From assembly GCA_017506865.1 (NCBI GenBank), contig JAFCMP010000198.1, forward strand, positions 1 through 64,000: a stretch of DNA of 64,000 nucleotides, in the 5' to 3' direction. The notes beneath the pieces are model-generated. The model worked only from the letters and a program-made list of their open reading frames with translations. It was not told the DNA's origin and did not search any database. This DNA comes from Tribonema minus. Taxonomy: Eukaryota; Sar; Xanthophyceae; Tribonematales; Tribonemataceae. Shown here piece after piece: positions 57,701 through 64,000 of the stretch (position 1 is its first letter; each line of letters starts with the position of its first letter). A program made the translations under genes and the position numbers.

Positions 57701-60700
57701 GTGCAGCAGCCTGTAGCCGCGCTGCACTAGAGTCTGAGAAACCTGATGAGCAAACGCCCCGGCACCATGGTGGAGGCGCACCCGTGCCGCCTCACGTGCA
57801 CTGTCTGTGGCGTCCGCCAGTAGTCGTGTGGCGTGCTCCACTAGCCGTGCCCACTGGGTGCACTGCAGCTGAGTGCGGAAGGGGTTGGCAGTCGTGGTGA
57901 ACCGTAGCAGCAGTAGATCCGCCTCATTGGTCTGGTCAAGTGCGTGGACGACCGAGGGCGTCGAGAGGTCCCAAGCCAGGGATGCTCGTGACTGGGGCTT
58001 TGAGGGCCTGCCACTGGTGGTGGTGGTCGGGGGGGGCGGTGACGCGGCATCGTCCGGCGGGTCCAAGTCCATGTCCGCCCATCCCACGGCCGTCCCGTGG
58101 GGGGGGCTGCTGTCCTGCAGCCTTAGGCTGTTAGACTGAGTGCGGCTGCCGGCGCTGCCAGGCGGTGCTGCAGCAGCTGCCGTTCGGCGCCGGCGTTGCG
58201 CGCCGGTTGCCGTGGCCGCCGGGCGTTTCTTGCTGGACTTTGAGTTGGCAGCGCCACTAGCCGGCACCGCCGGTGGCTTTGGAGGTGTCGCTGCGGCAGC
58301 CCCCGCCGCCGCGGCCGCGCCGTCGCTACCCGCACCCCCGCCCTCGGACTGGCCCGGGGGTACTGCCGGGCGTGCGCGCGTGGGGGCGCTTCCATTCCGT
58401 CGACACGTGTGGCATGGCGAGGTCAGCGCGCATTGCCTCTGCCCCGCGCTGGCTGACATATGGACCAGACCGCAGGCACCTGTGCATGCACTCAGCTTCC
58501 TTACCGCCCGTAGGAAGTCTTCTGCCGTGCAACCATACATGGTGCTCATCTCCTGCACACGCTTGGCATGGTGTGCCCCAGTGTTGCAGGTACTGCTGCC
58601 TGAAGGGGCACGGTCACCGGATGGGTCGTGATCAACCTGCTGCCGGATGCCCTTGGCGTATGCTGCCGCCAGATTTTGCTGACTGGCCCTGCAGGACTGG
58701 CTTTACCGGCTCGAACCGGCTTTACCAGCTGATTAGATTTTCGTCTCTGACCCGCTTCTTTGTCTTTGTGCCTGTATTCGACCGCACTTTAGCCCAGATT
58801 TTGATGCCACTAAGTTTTCTGGCCGCAAGGGGATTTATACCACATCAATCAGTGTCACTCTTCTGTGCTCCTGCTGCTCCCAGTAGTGTTTTTTGAAGCA
58901 TAAAAGAGGAGTAGGCAAGGAGCACATACAACAAACTGTGCACGTAGGCTACATGCATTTTGCGAACGACCATTGGGCTCTGCGAAAATTGTCACTTGTT
59001 GATTGAGCTATAAGCCAGGCAAGTAGACAGGTACAGGCAAACCTAGCTGTAGGTAAGCAATAGAAAAGTCCACCCGCCACCCTTCATAGCTGGGGTAGAA
59101 ATTTATGACAAAAGCATACTTATATGGCTCCAACGACCAATGTGCTTGTCAGGCCAAGGGTATGTGGACTTGAACTCGATGACAAAAATACCATTGTGCG
59201 AGTGTCCCAGGTTCTAGAGCTCATGCCTAGACGAGACTGTTGGTCACCTGACGACATGAACTGCACAGGAGGGCACTTTTTGTGGGGGGGGGGGGCACCT
59301 GAGTTGATGGTCCCGTGGTTGTCCTCAAAAATGCAGCTGTCGAAGTACACCTTCTGCTTGATTGAGTCCGACTGGTCCACGAATACGGCTCCGCCAAACA
59401 AAGCTGTCAGGTTTCTGTGTCACAGCAATGCATACATACTTGGTCAACACGCGTGGGTTTCAAAAACTGTGAGGTTATTGCCACACAAGGGAGCATTTGG
59501 AGCAGCTGGAGAGAGAGAATCCTCAAGGAGAGCCTGCAGGGACCCACAGCCATCACATGCGGGCTGTGCTTTCTGCTTGAGCTTGGCAAGCGAAACCAGG
59601 CGCTGACTCACCTATTTGCATATGAAAGCGTGAATGCGAAAGGCCTGCCGCTGAGAGAGCAGCGAGAGTTGGCGAGCGGCAATCGTAACGAGTGCCGTGT
59701 CCGAAAATATGACACAGCTAGAGCTGCATGAGCAGCATGCAAAGCCAAGGTTGCAGTCCAGCGAACTCGAGCAGCAGCATCTGCCAGCCTCACACGCGTG
59801 CTTCGTGAGACAGGCAAGATTCCAACAAAACCTCTGGTTGTGAGCACAGCAATCGTCTTTCTGGTGTGACCACGACGGGCTTCAGCATCGAGAGTTGACT
59901 TTCGCCATGAGGATCCCACGTGTCATGATGCAGCACTAGCAGATGCAGCCGAGCGGGCCTGCGTAAAACGCCTTCATGGCGTGGCGACGGCGGGGTGGGT
60001 GATTCTAGCATGACATGCACACTCCAAGCCTTGAGTTTGCGCAGCACGCTGGACTGCGGTTGCAGCAATAATGGAATGCGCAACGACTCTTTGTACTATG
60101 GCGCCTTGACGACGAGGGGCGGAAGCTGCTGGAGGCTGCGGCAGAGGAGTGATCCTGAGGAGGCGGTGCCAGGCTCAGCACATCCACGTATATTCATATA
60201 TATATACATATATATATATGAAAACGGATTTTTAACATTCGTAAAGCTCTAGGTAGACAAAGTAAGAATGCATGACAGCCTCCACAACTAACACAGGTCG
60301 CCGCCGCTCGCTGACGGAGTCGGCCTGGGTCAATCAGTGCCACCTTTTCATGCAGAAAGGGACTGCATTGCAAGCTGTCGTATGTATATATTTTAATTGG
60401 GTCGTCTCGCATTAGAGCTGCGTTGTCAGCGTCATTGTAGATGGCGCTTTCTGCACACGTGATGGGCTACGTGGCTGCCACATGAGAGACAGGGGGCTTT
60501 GGGCATTGCGTGGAGAGAACTGTGGAGAAGGGCAGGAGCTGGATTTGGGATGGGCTGTAGACAGTAACTGTCTCAGATGTGATGTTAGGTATTGCGTACT
60601 TCTATATAGTAACATCGCGATGTTACGCCAGTGCATATTATGCATCTTTTGATTTTTTGCCAGGCTTTTTTTGCACAACTGCTACAGAAACATCGTCGAT

Positions 60701-63189
60701 CATGCCGATCTTCGGATATTGTGCCGGTTGTGGACCTACACAGCATCACCACGCCAAGGCCCCGCTGCATGTTTTGTACACATGTGGAGAGGGGTGGAAG
60801 GAGGCGAGTGGGAGACGAAGACCTCAGCTGAGTTCAACCCTTATTCTTTGCGTACGCGGAGACAGCAACCTCGTACAGCAACTGCAAAGGCATTGACTGC
60901 CTATAATCCACAGGGGTATACTTTCAATTCTACTCCCACTAACACTTTTTCAGCAACACACTTTCGTGTTATGCTGGTCTGGTCTACACTGCAAAAACTG
61001 GCACAAAATCTAAAGCAGCATGCACTCGAAATGGCACTAGCTTGCTCCAATAACCTGCAAACGACTGCCAGTTCTTCAACGCTTCCCGGCCGAATCGCTT
61101 TTTGCTCAATTCACGCAAAATGACCAGCACAGTATCCGAAAGTGCACAACATCCGCTGGCACAAAATCGCAAAACCACACCATGTACCTGAATGTGGTAT
61201 CCTTGACATGAACTTCGCCACTTGCGCCCATCGTTCGCAGCCCCGCAGCGTTTTCTGCAGCAAAAGCGGCATGTGCAGTGAACTTCGAGGGTCTGGAAGC
61301 GATGGCAACTGCCCCGTGAAGATAGAAGTTGAAGTTGTGGCTGAAGGTGGCGCTGGGCTGCCTTGCAGACCGTGCCAGTGCAATGTATTGCAGTAGTCTT
61401 GCTTCAATGTGCCTGCGGATGACTTGCACTGGCAGACACCTACGCCGTTGGTGACCGGATGAGCATTGCACGCTCGAGATTCAAGGCTGCATGTGGCGTG
61501 CTAGTCAGATACTTGCAGCGCAGTGCACGTACGCGTGCTTGATTGTTCGATTCGACAGGCAGTGCAGCACTGAACACGGCTTTTCGTGATGCCGAACTGC
61601 CAGTCAGCACCACAAAATGGTGCTGATTGCCAATGTGCACAATGAGCGTACTGATCTGCTGATCAGTTGCTGAAAGGCGTAGGTTGTGAGGGGATAGGGC
61701 TGCAAGGGACGGCGGCCAAACCACAGTAAATGTTTATAAGATTACCTCCACGCTAAACTTGTGCAAATGTAGCAGGAGTTCGTGAGGCTCTCAGTTGCGG
61801 CTTTCAACCTTCCTACAAAGCCTGATGATGGAGCGTCCAGGTCTCAAGATGAAACAGCCTACTCCAAGTACAAATAAAGAAAACTGGCTGATCACATTTG
61901 AATTCAAATATGTTGGTACACTGGTACTTCAACGGGATTATGAAGTTCAAGCAACTGGTGGCATACCTGCCAGCATATGTATCACGCTGCGCACGCTAAT
62001 TGGCATCCACGGCACAGCATGCATGGCTGACGCTGCTGGCATGCAAGGAGGGTCGACGGTGTCATCTCTGCCATAGGGCCAGGCCAGACGCGCATGATCT
62101 GAGCGACAGTGCTCGATTACACATGGCCAGTGTGCGAATTTGCTAGGCAGTTTTGTCACGAGATTGTAAAGCTGTGAGGTAATCCCTGCGGTATCTGCAT
62201 TGGTGCCTTGCAGGTACGGTGTGTGAACAACTACGGCATGAATGTGCCATGGCATAATAGCGACCACGTGCGCTGCGCAGCCTAACGCGCACCTTGCCAG
62301 TCATCTCATTTCACCGTACCACTGGAGCTGGCGGTGTGTCGCTTGACAATTCAGTTGTAAGTGCCATAGCGCAGCAAGCTGAGTCATGTGATGCCGACAA
62401 ACAGCGTACAAGACACGACAGCACTCCCTATTCCACGCCTTGTGGGTCTGCCTACAAAATAAAGCTACAGTCCTCGTTGGTTGTAAACATCGAGCAAAGC
62501 ACGCTCAATAGCGAAGTGCTCGGCAAGGTTTGCCACCAACTCAGTGCATCTACATGAGACTATGCTGCCGTGCAGGGCTCTGCTTGCAACATGTGCAAGC
62601 TCCGCCTGAAAGGATCTGTGGCATGGTCTACCGCCAAGAATGCTAGCAAGTGCAGCGTGCAATGCAGTGTTTGGACAGAGAGGTGCGGCATCGTAGGATG
62701 CACAAACTCGGTTCCTTGGCTTTGAATTGTCCATGGCTTCAGCACAGACCCAGACAGAGGCGCATGGCATGCAATAGGTTGGCTTGTCTGTCGAGAAGCC
62801 CGCGTTTTAGCTGAGCATCTGCAACCTATACTGTTGACCGTTACACAGACGGTGGCACTCACGTGCACGGTTGTCCTTTATGGTGCAGCCGCTGATGGTG
62901 GTGTTGCATTTGGTGTTGACCACACCCCAACCATCCGCTGAGGTGTGAGCAGCAGTCAAGGTACAGCAGTGATAGCATCTGTCAGACAACTGGAGACATG
63001 TGATTCATGAACGCGCAAAACAGACCTTTCTTTCTGCCCTTGTGACAAGTTAATACTGAGGGCTAATGCCGGAAATCGTTCATTAGTGTGTCTGACTCTA
63101 CATATACGCTACCTCTTCTTGTTAACGTATCAGTAGCATTTGTAACTGTACATGATAACAACCTCACGGCTGGTGAAGACTCTGTATCT
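39719..63189 (-). CDS. Giant beta-helix plus multi-pass membrane protein, at least 14 exons
   Basis: Exons in transcription order: about 63189-63113 (tentative), 62937-62863, 61254-61188, one unresolved exon probably at 60.34-60.46 kb, 59403-59299, 52399-52250, 51597-51499, 50906-50762, 50147-49971, 48116-47863, 46855-46590, 45916-45829, 44463-44156, 43405-43073, 42725-42441, 40027-39719 (stop). From 59403 on, all phases match, giving about 838 residues. The right-hand exons encode polymorphic-outer-membrane-like beta-helix repeats (GGAVF, GGAIL, GGALYF, GGAIYF with CTF..N turns). Next is a Cys-rich EGF-like stretch (NCCQGNTYTEGDACIPC, CAEGYQG, CAVCQDGW), then some nine or ten hydrophobic helices including FLSITG, VYPIGIPALYMALLW and TIIFLTMFIALLG, and a Ser-rich cytosolic tail. 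It is probably a cell-surface receptor- or channel-like protein (TRP-like fold suspected). The gene may start outside the window. One intron uses a GC donor (after 50762). Confidence 0.85.
40228..40645 (+). mobile_element. Diverged LINE A-like 3' end in the last intron of the membrane-protein gene
   Basis: Plus-strand sequence encodes VPFVQESYG, FVKDLATHSAL and, further on, LLGHGPG, matching the C-terminus of LINE A (VPFVQESYG, FVKELAMHSAL, LLGHSAD). It then gives a tail with CTTGTAAATGCGAGAGTACAAGTCCA like the LINE A tail. It is an older or related subfamily, 5'-truncated and degraded, and opposite to the host gene. Confidence 0.85.
40546..40574. repeat. Interstitial telomere-like repeat (CCCTAA)n
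   Basis: TCTAACCCTAACCCTAACTC followed by TAAACCCC: about three TTAGGG-type units between the stop codon and 3' tail of the LINE A-like fragment. The LINE A copies at 11.9 and 53.9 kb lack it at the corresponding place. Confidence 0.8.
41042..41115. repeat. Short tandem duplication in the last intron
   Basis: CTGTGCGTTTCTAG, a variable bit, then CATTACTAGT and CGTTATT occur twice (from about 41016 and 41070). Intronic; no coding content. Confidence 0.7.
41185..41312 (+). mobile_element. Second, more diverged LINE A-like 3' tail relic
   Basis: Aligns by eye with 40465-40610: GCAGCATGC, CCCGGTG, CCAGCGCTGCT, ACATG, TGTTTGCAC and the CGACC/AACC-GCCT blocks recur in order. Only the terminal part is left. 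Confidence 0.55.
42837..42993. repeat. Tandem duplication (83-base period) in a membrane-gene intron
   Basis: GGCTGATGAAACAGCAT..CGGTAA..CT..AA..AGACCCA and a following CAGTGC..TGCTGGG..AATGCTG block occur at 42837-42909 and 42920-42993, with about 15% differences. It lies in the intron between exons 43405-43073 and 42725-42441. Confidence 0.88.
43650..43710. repeat. Short tandem repeat in a membrane-gene intron
   Basis: TGGAAACCCTGGCAATTTCTGCCCA and TTGGAAACCCTGGCCATTTC follow each other at a 30-base period. Intronic. Confidence 0.85.
46408..46588 (-). repeat. CTG-rich expansion directly after a splice donor
   Basis: On the gene strand (minus) the donor after exon 46855-46590 is followed within about ten bases by about 180 bases of CTG-dominated triplets (CAG on the plus strand). 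It lies wholly in the intron. Similar to the triplet tract in the Ty3 element at 1.4-1.7 kb but unrelated to it by position. Confidence 0.88.
47040..47096. repeat. Two-copy 29-base tandem repeat
   Basis: CACCAGGCAATAAGCACGCA occurs twice, 29 bases apart, within the intron between exons 48116-47863 and 46855-46590. Confidence 0.88.
47155..47200 (-). repeat. Echo of the acceptor of exon 46855-46590
   Basis: On the minus strand, CTTCTCAGACTGCGCTGTTGC resembles the true acceptor and exon start CGCCTCAGACTGTGCCGTGTGCC about 330 bases downstream. The copy retains the AG. It looks like a partial duplication of an exon start. Confidence 0.5.
48961..49090. repeat. Two-copy tandem repeat (67-68 bases)
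   Basis: GGCTTCACAAGCTCGTTTAA..GCACCTACAGGGCTTGCGACGCC occurs at 48961-49022 and 49029-49090, almost identical. Intronic. Confidence 0.92.
50571..50610 (-). repeat. Echo of the donor end of exon 50906-50762
   Basis: AGCACTTGCCTGTTGCGCACAAGCGTG at about 50571 resembles AGCACGTGCCTGTTGCGCACAAAAGTG at 50754, which spans the end of the exon and its GC-type donor. A weaker third piece (CATTGCCTGTTGTTGTGCACA) lies near 50633. Copies lie in the downstream intron, as in the G-alpha gene. Confidence 0.65.
52550..52672. repeat. AT-rich motif cluster (GGATATTGTGCCGG family), copy 1
   Basis: Repeated GATATTGTGC, GATATTATGCCGG and CATATTGTGCCGG blocks with an A-run. The same blocks recur at 60600-60735 and, partly inverted, at 61115-61170. 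All lie in introns of the membrane-protein gene. Possibly remains of a small non-autonomous element. Confidence 0.6.
53339..53412 (+). repeat. 21-base tandem repeat
   Basis: Three imperfect units (GGTAGTGATCATCCTTCTACT, GGTAGTGAGCATCCTCCTGCT, GGGGATAATCCTCCTGC). In one plus-strand frame they would encode a seven-residue repeat, but no gene is supported here and the place is an intron of the minus-strand gene. Confidence 0.75.
53670..53828. repeat. Left member of a direct repeat flanking LINE A
   Basis: Contains GAGCACGTACAAC, GCGTGCACG, ATG.ATTTTGCGAA, GGCT.TGCGAAA and CTTGTTGATTGAGCTATAAGCCA..GGCAAGTAGACAG. All recur in the same order at 58918-59028 on the far side of the nested LINE A. Divergence is too high for a target-site duplication, so this is an older intronic duplication. 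Confidence 0.8.
53928..58740 (-). mobile_element. LINE A: full-length non-LTR retrotransposon nested in an intron
   Basis: The 3' end is at 53928, fixed by comparison with the truncated copy ending at 13427. There is about 80 bases of 3' UTR with TTTATAAATACAAGTCC and no poly(A). The single long ORF is intact. The 5' end is not fixed; it lies between 58558 and roughly 58750. It sits in the intron between exons 59403-59299 and 52399-52250 of the membrane-protein gene, in the same orientation. No clear target duplication was found. Confidence 0.9.
54011..58558 (-). CDS. LINE A protein: RT with C-terminal zinc cluster and restriction-like endonuclease
   Basis: 1515 codons without interruption. 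N-terminal Cys/His-rich part (CTGACGLVH, CALTSPCHTC, residues about 25-52), then Ala/Pro/Ser-rich linker with basic patches. RT: RRPIACSSVWRRLLG; motif A QLDCENAFNSVDR (about 638); motif B GCQQGDPLGPLYFAVA (about 694); motif C AFLDDLNVL (about 747), with FLDD in place of the usual YADD or YLDD. A degenerate Cys/His cluster lies near 1293-1330 (CPWRC, SCPSQHIRGH). It is followed by a restriction-like endonuclease candidate with YRADTVIDPG (about 1353) and GIVLDTSVRAP (about 1373). No AP endonuclease is seen. The element therefore resembles R2/CRE/NeSL-like LINEs in architecture. It is clearly distinct from LINE B in sequence and in having one ORF. Confidence 0.92.
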   Translation of the reverse strand: MQEMSTMYGCTAEDFLRAVRKLSACTGACGLVHMSASAGQRQCALTSPCHTCRRNGSAPTRARPAVPPGQSEGGGAGSDGAAAAAGAAAATPPKPPAVPASGAANSKSSKKRPAATATGAQRRRRTAAAAAPPGSAGSRTQSNSLRLQDSSPPHGTAVGWADMDLDPPDDAASPPPPTTTTSGRPSKPQSRASLAWDLSTPSVVHALDQTNEADLLLLRFTTTANPFRTQLQCTQWARLVEHATRLLADATDSAREAARVRLHHGAGAFAHQVSQTLVQRGYRLLHLLAAMAFGRQPEGTGMPPAARLAALLSGDFAELLRKTLSAAAALRAPKPNNAATASAQTNFDADWTEADSRQQTACAALSGKRRGVGLAAARLEAREACAPADEVTAQVLAAKHPETGTRPGVVDTPMEQVRGLVRDARRHCLHGAGVATTAGPAGSGSPVFESGQAHDRSDRPEDAASAAGRRLEVEATDILSTLSAAGAGKAGGLDGLRYEHLLMAAGPGAPVKAATRPVGSASPGLAGDSESDVMEPAFAHHLAKVFTTLLVEPELLPEQSQRLLRAAALSGIGQKRRPIACSSVWRRLLGSTAARGVKGKISGLLASMSQFGVGYRSGVEHVAARARVWHELYGTTIQLDCENAFNSVDRAAIVRGLMLFCPELLPHFESVYCGDTAPEMRVEVNGEARIICSHLGCQQGDPLGPLYFAVAAAFLLFYPDGVSATPGSMPAYGHSTAEPPAPHCAFLDDLNVLQAAYFDDAAAAGVAEVIRRLAAGGLRVRPDKSLAIAMRGTVFDEAARARLRALDIPFVDATMPESSQGFTSVGVPVGHPAYVHAAMSKHLVDAGTWRLSWQLAGMARHHLQAAQFILRRSLTKRMGFLARVVDTALSETWLHAFDGFCAWTLERMLHLHGCATAAVMKSHLLAACTAGDNEVASSGSVLVLPRLGPPELTDIAVPLRASRLPERRGGLGMPLLGLLAPAAYTAQACTTLRPAIIHATVAAGALRLGTDEHGAVTWFAQHSCAIREDQGLPPIIEAVRRSTRALTADGGEKSRTAVAEQLPASLLRWAADTTAAASTLPTAVQAIYAATAVTETGTTEPAPHTHGIVPGAEAAAAAATVPGPQAAAAAASSTPAKTQTSAEESSCSGGQEDDDDDWEAYADEICRKVVPRRRRGHFTHGLQAGLSNVLRRQYEDCLVEDLEAASAGAVGKPTQATLIGDLRDTSRRRQQASARVLAQLRSQRASGAMAWMSVPPAANDRPGAAPMSSMAAATMIMVAIFIDGWGIQGEVCPWRCSDVSPTSTHAISCPSQHIRGHNATHTAQKRCLQRILRQHHVSIVRNEDASVFKVPGYRADTVIDPGCLHFSSAYRNKGIVLDTSVRAPTASSYLTGKTNASNTDGYAAGVGEDAKVKHHTGTLTSSWAFVPFVQESYGRLGKQTSLFVKELAMHSALCSGGGKADVLRKAGLAKRQIHIELSISLARELAERVMAYTRGARMLGCVAAPVSKLLGHSAD
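58918..59028. repeat. Right member of the direct repeat flanking LINE A
   Basis: Counterpart of 53670-53828; the best-kept block is CTTGTTGATTGAGCTATAAG at 58993 followed by GGCAAGTAGACAGG. Confidence 0.8.
60194..60222. repeat. (AT)n microsatellite
   Basis: Runs of TATATATA with one C interruption, in an intron of the membrane-protein gene. Confidence 0.9.
60600..60735. repeat. AT-rich motif cluster (GGATATTGTGCCGG family), copy 2
   Basis: Shares GCATATTATGC, TTTTTTGCC, GATC.TGCCGATC and CGGATATTGTGCCGG with 52550-52672. It forms partly inverted pairs with 61115-61170. Confidence 0.55.
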
Positions 63190-64000
63190 TGTACTTGAGA
63201 AATAGCAGCACGACTCCAAGTGCTGCTCGATTTTGCGTGGCCGGCACATTGCTTGCCTGTATGGGTGGCCAAGGTCATCGCATGTTAGGACGCTACAGCA
63301 CCTGGGTGTCTTGCAACAATATCAAGAAACGACATCGTCGTGCAAGTGTCTGTGTGGCGGCTGTTGCCATGCTAAGAACCTGCACCAGAAACTGCCACAT
63401 GAGCTTGAGTGCATGACGAGAGACGGGAGAAAGCCGATGGGATGCATGTTGCTACGGGCACAACACAAGCGAGTCCTGCTGGTACTCGTTCAACTTCAAG
63501 TAGCTTGTGATCGCACTACGCGCAGGCGCCTGCTGATTCATAAGATGCAGCTCTTGAAAACGTTCGCCTTCATCACTCCGGGTCTTTGATAGGGCTGCAG
63601 CAATCATGTTGTGCTGCTGCAGTCACATCCCTCACAAAACGTACTGCGTAGTACAAGAAGTTTGAGGCTCTCAGTTATCTCCTACACAAGAGTGCCAGCC
63701 GTTCGACCGCAGGAAGCACCACAGCAAATCGTGCACATGATTTCAAACTGAGAGGACTGTGGTCGGGTCTGCTGGTTTTCAACAATCATCCGCTGGCGCA
63801 CCGAGCGCTACAAAGCCGCATGCGACACGTTGAGCAGACCCGTGGGGTGCGACGGACAGCCGAGAGTACCACCTTGCTAACTGCTGTCAAGCAGCTACCT
63901 CCCTTGCGCCTGCGGCGTGCCATCCGCCTACATGTGCCGCTGCTAGTGGTTGCCACGCTCAAAATGAACTTGGAAATAATTCAGGCTTCGTTTGCATAAA
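63190..64000. other. Right edge of the window, no gene resolved
   Basis: By orientation this should be further upstream sequence (introns, more beta-helix exons or the promoter) of the membrane-protein gene. I could not assign an exon. A plus-strand open stretch at about 63740-63990 (LRGLWSGLLVFNNHP and LTAVKQLPPLRLRR) looks mildly coding but has no recognised relatives. Confidence 0.35.

Noticed and set aside
61947-62770. Two minus-strand open stretches (61947-62267 and 62465-62770) that look mildly coding
   Set aside because: They do not fit the beta-helix pattern or the phase chain of the surrounding gene and match no family I recognise; they may be relics of an element. Too weak to annotate.
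1-64000. CRISPR arrays, bacterial operons, ribosome-binding sites
   Set aside because: Introns, LTR and non-LTR retrotransposons and eukaryotic gene families show this is eukaryotic nuclear DNA; the tandem repeats lack CRISPR repeat-spacer structure.

Overview
The window looks like nuclear DNA of a eukaryotic alga, most probably a photosynthetic stramenopile (the xanthophyte and brown-alga side). Support comes from genes split by many long introns, a heterotrimeric G-protein alpha gene, a secreted germin-like cupin, and a very large gene joining right-handed beta-helix (polymorphic-outer-membrane-protein-like) repeats to a multi-pass membrane domain, an architecture I associate with stramenopile algae. 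The lineage call is an inference from gene content; nothing in the sequence names a species.

Layout. (1) About 1-11.9 kb: a Ty3/gypsy LTR retrotransposon whose left end lies outside the window. Its pol carries a complete-looking cytosine-C5 DNA methyltransferase domain between the protease and the reverse transcriptase. (2) 11.93-13.43 kb: a 5'-truncated copy, plus strand, of a non-LTR element (LINE A). (3) 13.87-15.36 kb: three-exon cupin gene, plus strand. (4) 16.31-22.95 kb: eight-exon G-alpha gene, minus strand, convergent with the cupin gene; its introns hold partial duplicates of its own exon ends. (5) 23.91-30.83 kb: an intact-looking two-ORF non-LTR retrotransposon (LINE B), very GC-rich. 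(6) 30.8-39.7 kb: gene-poor DNA with tandem duplications, 3' ends of a third LINE (LINE C), and one unrecognised ORF. (7) 39.7-63.2 kb: one long minus-strand gene of at least 14 exons, with beta-helix exons on the right and transmembrane exons on the left. An intact LINE A (53.93 to about 58.7 kb) sits in one of its introns in the same orientation.

The exon chains of the three host genes were read by eye from GT-AG (once GC-AG) junctions. Codon phase agrees at every listed junction, which is the main evidence that the exons belong together. Three themes recur: poly-C runs as polypyrimidine tracts, short tandem duplications that copy an exon edge into the adjoining intron, and a heavily repeated AAGTTGAAGT / ACTTCAACTT motif in both coding and noncoding DNA.
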